This document shows positions 46,515 through 54,809 of a stretch of 60,576 bases of DNA, piece by piece. The position numbers and the translations under genes are program-made. The stretch's first letter is position 1, and every line of letters starts with the position of its first letter. The stretch comes from an uncultured Collinsella sp. (lineage in GTDB: Bacteria > Actinomycetota > Coriobacteriia > Coriobacteriales > Coriobacteriaceae): contig UQMM01000011.1 in NCBI GenBank assembly GCA_900542165.1, forward strand, positions 1-60,576, read 5' to 3'. Under the pieces are notes generated by a model. It made no database searches. It worked only from the letters and a program-made list of their open reading frames with translations, and was not told where the DNA came from.

Positions 46515-46529
46515 TCAGTTGCCAACTGA
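46515..46529. promoter_or_regulatory. Palindromic operator candidate A
   Basis: TCAGTTGCCAACTGA is a perfect palindrome around one central base, about 190 bases upstream of the zinc-ribbon gene start. The site with its 3' extension AATCG recurs at 48277-48295. Confidence 0.6.
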
Positions 46530-46564
46530 ATCGGAGATGCTGTCGGCGAACGGTGCCCCGGGCC

Positions 46565-48208
46565 CTACCACTGGGCTGCGTAAATATCGCAGCTTGCATG
46601 CGTGGGCGGATTGTTGACGTCGATCGAAACAGGGACTGTCGAGCCGACGGCGGGGCAGTCGCAAAAATTGTTATAGCCGGCAATAATCTTGCCTTGTTTG
46701 TCGCGCAAAATAGCTGATAGAAAAACCTGCGTCTTATCAAAGCTGCTCGGAGCATTTTGGAGTTTGAGCTTTGCCAAGAATGACTGCATGCCGTCTGCCC
46801 CAGCGGACTCGGTGCTATCGAAAATTTCGTACACCGGCGCTTCGGTGGCGGCGGCAAGTGCAACGTCGCTGGGTGTGACAGTTTCGAACTCAACGCGCGC
46901 GGGAGCGGTGCCATTTCCTGTCTGATCGCCAAAATAGACGGTCTGGCCGGGCTCGATGGCGCTGTAGGTTTTCTTATCCGTAAAGATTAGGTTGTCGTCC
47001 GCGTCGTATCCGTAGACCTTAATGGTGGGAAATGCGATAGCGGCAGGGCCGTCGGAGTTTTTAAGGCCGATGCCAAAGTGGACGTACCCGTGCCCATCAA
47101 CCGACCAACCTGATTCCGCGATCGAGAGTTCGGCGGACAAATGGCTGGCATCGCTTGCCGAATTTGCTTTTTTGGATGTCGAAACGCCGTCAGACTGGCC
47201 GACTTGCGATGAGGACGTGGGCCCGTTGTCGTTTTCTCGGCCGGCGTGGAACGTCGAGATGGCAATCGCGCCGACTGCCATCAGCCCGGCAAGCATTGCA
47301 GTGACGAGTGCCAGTTTTAGCGACAAGCCGCCAAAGGTCTGCGTCCTGCTTTTGTCTGGGTTGCGCTTAGGCGCATGCGTGCTCGCCGCCATTTGGGCAT
47401 GGTCGGTTTGCCCGTCTGTGCCAGAAGATGCTCTATCGTTTCCCGGTCGAGGCGAGCCGGAGAGCACCCCCGCCATCTCTGCCGCAGACTGGAATCGCGC
47501 GCTTGGCTCAAACGAGCAGGCACGCGTGATGGCATGGACGAGCGTCGCGGGTGCATGTTCAAGAATCGACTTAAGCGCTTGCTCATAAGCCTCGTCATCA
47601 GGACGGACGCCCGTAAGCGCAAAGCCAAGAACGCGTCCGATGGAGTAGACATCACTTCGCGCATCGGTCTGGGCAAAGCCGTATTGTTCGGGCGAGGCGA
47701 ACCCCCAAGTTCCGAGGGAGGTCGTGTCCTTGCTTGCCCCTTCGACGCGCATGCGGGCAATACCGAGGTCGATGAGGTGTGCGCCGTCCGCGGCAACCAC
47801 GATATTGTTGGGGGAAATGTCACGGTGGACGATACCGTGTCTGTGGAGCTCCTCGGCCGCCTCACAAAGCTCGACGGCAAGCGATGTTGCCTCTTTCGGC
47901 GTCAACGGCCCATCGGTTTCGATAACTTTGGAAAGCGACCGACCCGGCACAAAGTCGTAGACGACAACAAAGTGCTCGGGTAATTCGTAGGTCGCCTCGA
48001 CGCGGGGAAGGCGGGGCGAGCTGCATTCGGTGAGTGCCGACCATACATTGCGGCGGGCAAGCTCCTGCCGAATCTTCTTTCGCACGAAGGGACCGGCTCC
48101 GTCAATCGTGACGAGTTCGGTAATGCCGTCTTCGCCGCGTGCGAGTACCTGCGCGACGCGATAAGTGTCGTCAAGGCTCATGGCATGCATGAGCTGGTTG
48201 TCGTTCAA
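46565..48208 (-). CDS. Membrane-bound Ser/Thr protein kinase
   Basis: The product (547 residues) has an N-terminal Hanks-type kinase domain (about residues 15-255): HRDISPNN catalytic loop, DLG in place of DFG, and GTWGFASPEQYG activation segment. The glycine loop is poorly conserved (ARGEDG). A single membrane segment (LALVTAMLAGLMAVGAIAI) follows, then an extracytoplasmic beta-rich domain similar to telokin-like or FxLYD sensor domains, with no PASTA repeats. It may sense an envelope signal. It starts at TTG 48208, after GGGAGGA; ATGs at 48190 and 48181 are alternatives. Confidence 0.85.
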   Translation of the reverse strand: MNDNQLMHAMSLDDTYRVAQVLARGEDGITELVTIDGAGPFVRKKIRQELARRNVWSALTECSSPRLPRVEATYELPEHFVVVYDFVPGRSLSKVIETDGPLTPKEATSLAVELCEAAEELHRHGIVHRDISPNNIVVAADGAHLIDLGIARMRVEGASKDTTSLGTWGFASPEQYGFAQTDARSDVYSIGRVLGFALTGVRPDDEAYEQALKSILEHAPATLVHAITRACSFEPSARFQSAAEMAGVLSGSPRPGNDRASSGTDGQTDHAQMAASTHAPKRNPDKSRTQTFGGLSLKLALVTAMLAGLMAVGAIAISTFHAGRENDNGPTSSSQVGQSDGVSTSKKANSASDASHLSAELSIAESGWSVDGHGYVHFGIGLKNSDGPAAIAFPTIKVYGYDADDNLIFTDKKTYSAIEPGQTVYFGDQTGNGTAPARVEFETVTPSDVALAAATEAPVYEIFDSTESAGADGMQSFLAKLKLQNAPSSFDKTQVFLSAILRDKQGKIIAGYNNFCDCPAVGSTVPVSIDVNNPPTHASCDIYAAQW

Positions 48209-48275
48209 GCCGTCCTCCCTTCATGGTAGCTGGGCAAATGCCCCAAGAATGATATGACAACGATTGTTCTGTTTG

Positions 48276-48292
48276 TTCAGTTGGCAACTGAA
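48276..48292. promoter_or_regulatory. Palindromic operator candidate B
   Basis: TTCAGTTGGCAACTGAA lies 68 bases upstream of the kinase start. Only the central base differs from site A in the 15-base core, and the downstream flank AATCG is the same. Confidence 0.6.
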
Positions 48293-48340
48293 TCGCGTAT
48301 GGAGAGGATAGCGTTACGGGGCTCGCACAGACGTGGGCGT

Positions 48341-48808
48341 TTATTTGAGTGGGTTGGTTCCCAAAAGCGTTTTTTCGCCCAAGCGGTAAAGCTCGTCATC
48401 GGTGCAAGCGCGACTCATGCCGCGTTCGATGCACCAGATGACGATGGCGTCGCGGCGATCCTTGCACCAAAGCTCGGCGACGCTGTCGAGTCTCAGAAGG
48501 CGCTGAGTCTCTCGAAGCGTGCAGCCGATGCCGAGTGCCAACATGATGGCGTGGTCGCGGCCGGGGCGGCTTTTGCCGGCAAAGATGTCGTACACAACGG
48601 TCGGGTTAAGGCCCGAGTTGCGTGCGACGCCCGAGCGCTTGATGCGGCGCTCGTCGATGAGGCAGCGCAAGTACGAGGGAAGCGTTTGGTCGACGGTTTC
48701 GCCTTCGTCAAGATAGGCGTCGATGCTCGAACTGGCCAACAGCCGCTTGAGCAGGTCTTCCGTCAAGTGTTCGCGTTTGTTCTGAGTTGCCAAGGGGGCT
48801 CCAATCAT
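48341..48808 (-). CDS. Helix-turn-helix (XRE-like) protein
   Basis: The product (155 residues) has a central HTH typical of XRE/Cro proteins (RSGVARNSGLNPTVVYDIFAGKSRPGRD, about residues 55-85), followed by helices (LGIGCTLRETQRLLRL) as in kinase-linked regulators of Firmicutes. The open frame reaches 48889, but the ATG at 48808 lies about 20 bases after a TATACT -10-like word, so I prefer it. It lies just upstream of the kinase on the same strand and is the obvious candidate for binding the shared palindromes. Confidence 0.75.
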   Translation of the reverse strand: MIGAPLATQNKREHLTEDLLKRLLASSSIDAYLDEGETVDQTLPSYLRCLIDERRIKRSGVARNSGLNPTVVYDIFAGKSRPGRDHAIMLALGIGCTLRETQRLLRLDSVAELWCKDRRDAIVIWCIERGMSRACTDDELYRLGEKTLLGTNPLK

Positions 48809-48921
48809 CGTCTCGACTTTAGAGTATATCGATAGGGCGGTCGCGGGGCGCATGGGGCGAGTGGACGCCGCGGCTTGGAGGATGCCCATTTACCCCGGTG
48901 AATTCCGAAGCAAATGAAAAT

Positions 48922-48939
48922 ACTTTACTTAGTTAAAGA
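48922..48939. promoter_or_regulatory. Candidate operator upstream of ilvE
   Basis: ACTTTACTTAGTTAAAGA matches 15 of 18 bases with the site at 10824-10841. A TACAAT -10-like word lies about 30 bases further on, leaving a leader of about 150 bases before ilvE. I saw no T-box in that leader. Confidence 0.5.
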
Positions 48940-49127
48940 AAAGCGTTTTATCGGACGCGTACGGGGAGTACAATCTCGTGCATGCGAATCGACGTGCCAT
49001 CGGCTTTGATGCTGTTCGCGTGTCCCGTCCGGCTCTACGCTCCGGGCGTGCGACGTTGCGACGCGGTCGGCCTCGGTCCTTGCGTGCGGGTTCGCGAGTT
49101 TGCAACTGTGTATGTAAGGAGCGACAT

Positions 49128-50180
49128 ATGACTGTCGAGAAGAAGGATATCGATTGGGGTAGCCTCGGCTTCGGCTACATGAAGACCGATTACAGCTACG
49201 AGGCTCATTGGAAGGATGGCGAGTGGGACGAGGGCGGCCTGACCACCGACCACACCCTGCATGTCTCCGAGTGCGGCGGCATCTTCCATTACTGCCAGGA
49301 GGTCTTTGAGGGCCTGAAGGCCTACACCGCCGAGGACGGCAGCATCGTCTGCTTCCGTCCCGACATGAACGCCGAGCGTATGTACAACTCTGCGCAGCGC
49401 CTCGAGATGCCCCCGTTCCCCAAGGACAAGTTCGTTGAGGCCGTCAAGCAGGTCGTTTCTGCCAACGCCGCCTGGGTTCCGCCCTTCGGTTCCGGCGCGA
49501 CCCTGTACGTGCGTCCGTTTATGATCGGCTCCGGTGACGTGATCGGCGTGGCTCCCGCTCCTGAGTACACGTTCCGCATTCTCGTGACCCCGGTCGGCCC
49601 GTACTTTAAGGGCGGCCTCAAGCCCGTCAAGCTGCGCGTTTCCGAGTACGACCGCGCCGCACCGCACGGCACCGGCAATATCAAGGCCGGCCTGAACTAC
49701 GCCATGTCCCTCAAGCCCACGATGGAGGCCCATCGCGAGGGCTATGCCGAGAACCTGTATCTCGACTCCGAGTCCCGCACCTATGTCGAGGAGACCGGTG
49801 GCGCTAACGTCCTGTTCGTGAAGGAGGACGGCACGCTCGTCGTTCCGCAGTCGCACACCGACTCCATCCTGCCCTCTATCACCCGTCGTTCGCTCGTTCA
49901 GGTTGCTCAGGACCTGGGCATGACCGTTGACCAGCGTCCCGTCGAGTGGGCCGAGGTCAAGGCCGGCACCTTTGTGGAGTGCGGCCTGTGCGGCACCGCT
50001 GCCGTCATCTCCCCGGTTGGCGAGATCGACAACAAGGTCTATGGTGCCGATGAGACCGTGACCTTCCCGGCTGGCTACACCGAGATCGGCCCCGTGATGA
50101 AGAAGCTCCGCGAGACTCTGACCGGCATCCAGTCTGGTGCTGTCGAGGACAAGCACAACTGGGTTTACACCGTCGCGTAA
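49128..50180 (+). CDS. ilvE: Branched-chain amino-acid aminotransferase
   Basis: The enzyme interconverts leucine, isoleucine and valine with their 2-oxoacids, using PLP in a fold-type IV active site. HYCQEVFEGLKAY contains family residues, GTGNIKAGLNYA holds the PLP lysine, and ETGGANVLFVKEDGTLV and GLCGTAAVISPVGEI are typical of the larger (350-residue) BCAT group. The ATG at 49128 follows GTAAGGAGCGACAT; the frame is open back to 48978 but without a ribosome site. Its promoter region carries a palindrome shared with the amino-acid importer. Confidence 0.95.
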   Translation: MTVEKKDIDWGSLGFGYMKTDYSYEAHWKDGEWDEGGLTTDHTLHVSECGGIFHYCQEVFEGLKAYTAEDGSIVCFRPDMNAERMYNSAQRLEMPPFPKDKFVEAVKQVVSANAAWVPPFGSGATLYVRPFMIGSGDVIGVAPAPEYTFRILVTPVGPYFKGGLKPVKLRVSEYDRAAPHGTGNIKAGLNYAMSLKPTMEAHREGYAENLYLDSESRTYVEETGGANVLFVKEDGTLVVPQSHTDSILPSITRRSLVQVAQDLGMTVDQRPVEWAEVKAGTFVECGLCGTAAVISPVGEIDNKVYGADETVTFPAGYTEIGPVMKKLRETLTGIQSGAVEDKHNWVYTVA

Positions 50181-50196
50181 GCTGCCATAGCTGTTC

Positions 50197-50321
50197 GGCC
50201 CGAGGGCAACCTTCCTTTCCGGCGCGTCCTCGGACATGAAAGAACCTCCGCTGCGCACTTCGTGCGGCGGAGGTTCTTTCGTCCTGCGGAGTGCGCCGGA
50301 AAGGAAGGTTGCCCTCGGGCC
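50197..50321. repeat. Nested inverted repeat with 29-bp arms
   Basis: Perfect 29-bp arms (50197-50225 and 50293-50321) enclose 67 bases holding a second strong hairpin, GAAAGAACCTCCGC with its complement, which has T-rich ends in both directions. It lies between convergent ilvE and lemA. The layout mirrors the element at 10630-10768 but the arm sequences are unrelated. Confidence 0.85.
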
Positions 50322-50415
50322 TGCGTTACCTCGGCGTTGCCGCAATAGGCCATAATTAATCTGAATAAAGATGGTGCGCGGCCTGTTGGCCGCGCGTTGT
50401 GCGTGGATACGAAAA

Positions 50416-50441
50416 GAGCCCAAGGTTTGTGCCTTGGGCCC
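50416..50441 (-). terminator. lemA terminator
   Basis: On the minus strand GCCCAAGGCACAAACCTTGGGC is followed by TCTTTT, shortly after the lemA stop. Confidence 0.8.
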
Positions 50442-50481
50442 CAAAGGGTTGATGAACTGGCTTAAGACTCGGCCGTGATTG

Positions 50482-51033
50482 TTAGAACTTGACGGTCGGG
50501 GCCTGGCGGGCTGCTTCGGCGGCCTCAAAGCCCTGGCGCTCCTTAAACTGGAAGATGCCGGCAAAGATGACAGCCGGGAACGTCTGAATGGCGTTGTTGT
50601 AGCTGAGCACGCAATCGTTGTAGCTCTGGCGTGCATAGCTAATCTTGTTCTCGGTATCCTCGAGCGATGCCTGCAGCTGCGTAAAGTTGGTGTTTGCCTT
50701 AAGATCGGGATAGGCCTCGGCTACGGCGAAGAGCTGACGCAGCGCACCGGTCAGCACGTTGTCGGCTTCCATCTTGGCCTCGGGCGTGGTGGCCTTGACG
50801 GCGGTGTTACGCGCGCTGATCACGGCGGAGAGCGTCTCCTGCTCGTGCTTGGCGTAGCCCTTGACGGTCTCGACCAGGTTGGGGATCAGGTCGTTGCGAC
50901 GCTGCAGCTGCGTATCGATGTTCTGCCAGGCGTTATCGATGCGGTTACGCTTGGTGACCATGTTGTTGTAGATGCCGGCGATGGCGCAGACAATCACAAT
51001 GACAACAACGATGCCGATGATGACGGTAATCAT
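50482..51033 (-). CDS. lemA: LemA family protein
   Basis: The product (183 residues) has an N-terminal membrane anchor (IIGIVVVIVIVCAIAGIYN) and the long helical LemA domain (RNRIDNAWQNIDTQLQRRND, then LIPNLVETVKGYAKHE). LemA proteins are widespread; their function is unclear, with links to envelope stress. The ATG at 51033 follows GGAGACATC. It is divergent from a TetR regulator; no htpX or TPM-domain partner is adjacent. Confidence 0.93.
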   Translation of the reverse strand: MITVIIGIVVVIVIVCAIAGIYNNMVTKRNRIDNAWQNIDTQLQRRNDLIPNLVETVKGYAKHEQETLSAVISARNTAVKATTPEAKMEADNVLTGALRQLFAVAEAYPDLKANTNFTQLQASLEDTENKISYARQSYNDCVLSYNNAIQTFPAVIFAGIFQFKERQGFEAAEAARQAPTVKF

Positions 51034-51243
51034 GATGTCTCCGTTTCGAATGGCCGCGGCGGCATGCGCCAGCTGCCGTTGGTTAACGCTACTAGTATAC
51101 CCGCAACGTTTTGCCGTGCCGAACTTTCCGGTAAGCGTTATGTTTTCGGTGGGGTTGGCACCGGGGCAAAGCGTGCGAGGTACAGGTGTAAGATATGCGA
51201 CAGATTGACGAGTGTTGTCTTTGCCCTGAGGATGGCGATACGG

Positions 51244-51828
51244 ATGGACCTTCGCATCAAGAAAACCTATCGTGCTCTGTTCGATGCCTTTACCGAGCTT
51301 CTCGAGGAGCATCGTTTTGAGGACCTGACGGTTGCCATGCTGTGCGACCGCGCCATGATTCGCCGCACGACGTTCTACAAGCACTTTCGCGACAAGAACG
51401 ATTACTTTGCCTTTTATATCGATGAGCTTATGTCGGGCTTGCCGCAAAAACAGCCCGATGAGGCCGGCGCAGTGTCTGCCGAGGACGTGCGCGCGCTTCG
51501 ACACGCGATTTTGGACGATGCCATGGATTTGATTCTGGCGCACGAGCAGCTCATGGATAACATTTTGGCTAGCAGCATGTCGGGTATGTTGACCAACGTC
51601 ATTTGCGACCGTATTGCCCGCTCCATCCGCGAGCGTGTGATGAACGTGCTTGCCGAGGATGCCCTGGCCCCCGTGTCACTCGAGACGACGTCTGAGTTTG
51701 TCGCCGGCGGTATTATTCGACTTTTCACGATATGGTGGGAATCGGGCCACGATCTTGAGCGTCGACCCGAGATGGCCGACGTGGTCGATGCGCTGTTCGA
51801 ACGGACCATGACGCCGGTGCATCACTAA
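51244..51828 (+). CDS. TetR-family transcriptional regulator
   Basis: The product (194 residues) has an N-terminal TetR HTH (LTVAMLCDRAMIRRTTFYKHFRDKNDYF) and a helical ligand domain of the TetR_C/DhaS-like type. I use the ATG at 51244, which has GAGG 12 bases upstream and gives MDLRIKKTY; an ATG at 51232 directly abuts the GAGG. It is divergent from lemA, which could be its target. It is followed at once by a tRNA gene on the other strand. Confidence 0.85.
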   Translation: MDLRIKKTYRALFDAFTELLEEHRFEDLTVAMLCDRAMIRRTTFYKHFRDKNDYFAFYIDELMSGLPQKQPDEAGAVSAEDVRALRHAILDDAMDLILAHEQLMDNILASSMSGMLTNVICDRIARSIRERVMNVLAEDALAPVSLETTSEFVAGGIIRLFTIWWESGHDLERRPEMADVVDALFERTMTPVHH

Positions 51829-51831
51829 AAG

Positions 51832-51921
51832 TGGCGGAGAGAGGGGGATTCGAACCCCCGGAACGCTCTCGCGCTCAACGGTTTTCAAGACCGCCGCATT
51901 CAACCGCTCTGCCATCTCTCC
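51832..51921 (-). tRNA. tRNA-Ser (anticodon TGA)
   Basis: The minus strand folds into a serine-type tRNA with a long variable arm. The 7-bp acceptor stem GGAGAGA/TCTCTCC is perfect, the anticodon loop reads CTTGAAA, and the T arm GGGGGTTCGAATCCCCC is canonical. The 3' CCA is encoded (51832-51834). 5' end at 51921. Confidence 0.95.
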
Positions 51922-51972
51922 GTGAGTCGTAATGATAGCATCGTTTTGAATTTGCAACAGGGAAGGCGAACG

Positions 51973-53754
51973 ATGACGATCACCGAAATCGACGAGAAGT
52001 TCATGCGCGAGGCGCTGGCGGAGGCGCGAGCCGCCGCGGCGGTGGGCGAGGTGCCCATCGGAGCCGTAGTGGTGTGCGACGGCGAGATCGTCGCGAGGGC
52101 GCATAATCGTCGCGAGCTCGACCAGGACCCTTCGGCGCATGCAGAGTTCGCGGCCCTGTGCGCCGCTGCCCAGGTGCTTGGCCGCTGGCGCCTTTCCGAC
52201 TGTACGGTCTACGTGACGCTCGAGCCCTGCTGCATGTGCGCGGGGCTTATGGTCAACGCGCGCGTGGGGCGCTGCGTGTATGGCGCGTGCGACGCCAAGG
52301 CGGGCGCGTTGGGATCCCTATACGATTTGAATGCCGACTCGCGCCTGAATCATCGGTTTAATGTGACCGCCGGCGTGCTGGCAGACGAGTGTCGTGAGGT
52401 GTTGAGCAGCTATTTTAGTGGGCTGCGTGGCACCGATGGTGCTGGCTGCGGTTGTGGGGACGATCTTGAGGCACATGCCGCTCACGCTGAGGCGCTCGCG
52501 TGTGCCGAAGATATCGCCGTTGAGGCGGTCGATTTTGGTGCCGCGTGCCGCCGGCCCCGCCGTGTGCTGTTGGCGATCGATTCCTTTAAGGGCAGCGTTT
52601 CGAGTGCGCAGGCGGAGGCGGCGGTTGCCGAAGGCGTGCGCCGTGTGTGGCCCGATGCCGAGGCGTGCGCTTTGCCGCTGGCAGATGGCGGCGAGGGAAC
52701 GCTCGACGCCGTTGCCGCCTGCGGTGGCGAGCTTGTGACCTGCGAGGTTGCAGGTCCCTTGGGCGAGCGTGTGCCTGCCCGGATGCTGGTTGATGTCGAG
52801 CGCGAGTCCGCGGTCATCGAGATGGCCGAGGCCGCCGGCATTGGGTATTCGCCTTGCACGGAGTCGTCGGCACTGGCCGCTACAACCTATGGCGTGGGCG
52901 AGCTCATGCTTCGCGCGGTTCGCACGGGCGCAAAGACACTCTATATTGGTCTGGGCGGCAGTGCCACCAACGACGGTGGTGCCGGCATGCTGCAGGCGCT
53001 GGGCGCGCGCCTTGTCGATGAGCACGGCTGCGATGTCGCTCCCGGTCTCGCGGGTCTCGAACACGTGGTGAGTATCGATTTGGCGCCAGCGCTTCGGGCG
53101 CTGAACGGCGCGCGTGTCGTGGTGCTTTCCGATGTCGAGAATCCGCTTGTGGGACGCCGAGGCGCCCTAGCGGTGTTCGGTGGGCAGAAGGGCCTGCCGA
53201 CAGATGACGCCGAGGCGCTTCACAAGTGCGACAGCTGGATGGTCGGCTACGGCCGCCTGCTCGATACGGCAATTGCTAGGGCGCGGGCTCAGGGGTTGCT
53301 GCGCACGCCCAAGGGCGCACGGACATTTGGCTCGGTGCTCGGCGTGCCCGGTGCCGGTGCCGCCGGCGGCCTGGGTGCCGCGCTGCTGGCGCTCGGCGCG
53401 GAGCTGCGTTCGGGCGTGGAGACGGTGCTTGATCTGATTGGGTTTGACGAGCGCGTGCGCGATGTCGACCTGGTCATAACGGGCGAGGGCAATATGGACG
53501 AGCAATCCGCCGCCGGTAAGGCGCCGGTGGGTGTGGCCCGCCGTGCCAAGCGATATGGCAAGCCGGTGGCCGCTGTCGTGGGCGGTCGTGCCGACAACCT
53601 GGATGCGGTGTACGAGCAGGGTATCGACTTGGTTTTGCCGATTTGCCGCAAGCCCATGGATCTGGAGCAGGCACTCGATCCGCAAGAAGCCACAACCAAC
53701 CTCATCTGCGCCGGCGAGGCAACTGCCCAAGCCTACGACCTCGCCCGCCTCTAA
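51973..53754 (+). CDS. Fused tRNA adenosine deaminase (TadA) - glycerate kinase
   Basis: One 593-residue frame holds two enzymes. Residues 1 to about 155 are TadA: zinc/catalytic motifs SAHAEF and EPCCMCAG, which deaminate A34 of tRNA-Arg to inosine. An acidic, cysteine-rich linker (GAGCGCGDDLEAHAAHAEAL) follows. From about residue 197 the protein is a complete GarK/GlxK-type glycerate kinase: LLAIDSFKGSVSSAQAE, LPLADGGEGTLDA, GLGGSATNDGGAGM and ITGEGNMDEQSAAGKAPVG. No stop, start or ribosome site separates them. The ATG at 51973 follows GGGAAGGCGAACG. Both halves keep their catalytic motifs. Confidence 0.9.
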   Translation: MTITEIDEKFMREALAEARAAAAVGEVPIGAVVVCDGEIVARAHNRRELDQDPSAHAEFAALCAAAQVLGRWRLSDCTVYVTLEPCCMCAGLMVNARVGRCVYGACDAKAGALGSLYDLNADSRLNHRFNVTAGVLADECREVLSSYFSGLRGTDGAGCGCGDDLEAHAAHAEALACAEDIAVEAVDFGAACRRPRRVLLAIDSFKGSVSSAQAEAAVAEGVRRVWPDAEACALPLADGGEGTLDAVAACGGELVTCEVAGPLGERVPARMLVDVERESAVIEMAEAAGIGYSPCTESSALAATTYGVGELMLRAVRTGAKTLYIGLGGSATNDGGAGMLQALGARLVDEHGCDVAPGLAGLEHVVSIDLAPALRALNGARVVVLSDVENPLVGRRGALAVFGGQKGLPTDDAEALHKCDSWMVGYGRLLDTAIARARAQGLLRTPKGARTFGSVLGVPGAGAAGGLGAALLALGAELRSGVETVLDLIGFDERVRDVDLVITGEGNMDEQSAAGKAPVGVARRAKRYGKPVAAVVGGRADNLDAVYEQGIDLVLPICRKPMDLEQALDPQEATTNLICAGEATAQAYDLARL

Positions 53755-53770
53755 AACCCATCCCCCCAAT

Positions 53771-53839
53771 AACTTGCGGTGAAATACGGAGTGTTTTTGC
53801 CTTTAAGGCGCCAATTCAGTCCGTATTCCACCGCAACTT
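53771..53839. repeat. Imperfect 20-bp inverted repeat
   Basis: Arms 53771-53790 and 53820-53839 pair at 18 of 20 positions. It follows the tadA fusion gene within a 445-base gene-free stretch that is full of palindromes. Confidence 0.6.
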
Positions 53840-53906
53840 CGTGAATTGCTATCCGAGGCTGGTCGACATGGGTCTCGAGTCGGACCGTTTGCCACGAAGT
53901 GCGGCC

Positions 53907-54036
53907 ATCTACTACGTTTAACGGAACACCGTCGATCATCCCGAATTTTGCGAAATTAAAACCGCAGGTAGAAAGCTTGCCGGTTTTCGAAAAAAACCCG
54001 GCTATGGTTGACCCCTGCGGCCTAAACGTAGTAGAT
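53907..54036. repeat. Nested inverted repeat element
   Basis: Outer arms ATCTACTACGTTTA and TAAACGTAGTAGAT are perfect. Inside are CCGCAGG/CCTGCGG arms and a central GCCGG-TTTTC/AAAAA-CCCGGC hairpin. It is a third sequence with the outer-arm, inner-hairpin layout. Confidence 0.65.
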
Positions 54037-54071
54037 AGGCCCTTTTCGTGGCGCAGCACCGGATCAGTCTA

Positions 54072-54150
54072 TTTGGGACGGGACTTTCTTGACTACTTTC
54101 GCCACCCTGATGCCCCAGTCAAAAAGTAGTCAAAAAGGCCCCGTCCCAAA
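54072..54150. repeat. Two-level inverted repeat
   Basis: TTTGGGACGGG (54072-54082) pairs with CCCGTCCCAAA (54140-54150), and TTGACTACTTT (54089-54099) with AAAGTAGTCAA (54123-54133). The GGGAC end word matches the other REP-like palindromes of the window. Confidence 0.65.
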
Positions 54151-54200
54151 TTAGCTGTCTTGCCCCATCGGGCGGGAGCAGGTAAGATATACCGAGCGCC

Positions 54201-54306
54201 TAGCGCGTTCGATGGGTTCGGATGACGACATGTTCCGAATCTGGTCAGGTCCGGAAGGAAGCAGCCATAAGGAGCCTCTGTCGGGCATCCGAATCCATCG
54301 AGCGCA
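54201..54306 (+). ncRNA. ffs: Signal recognition particle RNA, small bacterial type
   Basis: The conserved SRP54-binding region GGTCAGGTCCGGAAGGAAGC followed by AGCC is present at about 54243-54266, inside a long hairpin whose ends (GCGCGTTCGATGGGTTCGGA with its complement TCCGAATCCATCGAGCGC) pair well. It is of the 4.5S type without an Alu domain. Ends are estimated within a few bases. The RNA pairs with Ffh to target membrane proteins. Confidence 0.93.
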
Positions 54307-54320
54307 CGGGCTTTCTTTTT

Positions 54321-54342
54321 GCGCGGTTTTACCAAACCGCGC
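54321..54342 (+). terminator. Hairpin downstream of the SRP RNA
   Basis: GCGCGGTTT pairs with AAACCGCGC around TACC. It is 15 bases after the SRP RNA end and preceded by TTTCTTTTT, so the RNA may end in that T run or at this hairpin. Confidence 0.5.
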
Positions 54343-54357
54343 AATGCTCGACGCTGC

Positions 54358-54457
54358 GCGCCACCCAGAGCGACAATTTGTCATTCAAAAGGCAAGGCAT
54401 GACCAGAAGGTCTATGCCTTGCCTTTTTCATGCCAACTTGTTCGCTCTGGGTGGCGC
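54358..54457. repeat. Nested inverted repeat with inner terminator
   Basis: Perfect 16-bp arms (54358-54373, 54442-54457) surround a strong terminator hairpin, AAAAGGCAAGGCAT with its complement at 54414-54427 followed by T. This is another case of the outer-arm plus inner-hairpin layout. Confidence 0.7.
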
Positions 54458-54726
54458 TCGCTGGCTGCGCCAAGACATAGGCGGCCATGTGGTCCGGGCG
54501 TGACGGAGTGGTGTCTCGCTGGTCCTCGGCTTTGCCTGCGGGATCGCTCGACTACCAAACAGCCCGCCGGCACCGGGACCACTTCGTCCAAAAATCACCC
54601 GTAAAGGCGCGTTAGCCTAAATTAAATCTATCCCTTAAGGAATGCTGCTCGCTGGCGTTGTCTGGAGCGCGGTGGCTACGTGGTACAAGAGGCGGCGGTG
54701 CTGTTGCTTGAATTTTTGCAGTTAAA
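54458..54726. other. Gene-free stretch
   Basis: I see no gene here. A loose GTGGTCC/GGACCAC inverted repeat spans 54489-54589; nothing else stands out. dnaX, often next to the SRP RNA gene in other bacteria, is absent. Confidence 0.4.
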
Positions 54727-54766
54727 GAGGCCCGTTTCCCTGGGTTGGGGAAACGGGCCCCTTTTT
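54727..54766. terminator. Bidirectional terminator
   Basis: GAGGCCCGTTTCCC pairs with GGGAAACGGGCCCC and ends in T5 on the plus strand; it also lies just past the 3' end of the minus-strand coiled-coil gene. Confidence 0.8.
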
Positions 54767-54809
54767 GTCTCTGGGCTTGTGGATTGGCAAAGACAATAGC
54801 CGCTGGCGG

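Noticed and set aside
48960..49127. T-box or other riboswitch in the ilvE leader
   Set aside because: No T-box consensus or specifier-loop structure could be found; the leader has only modest hairpins.
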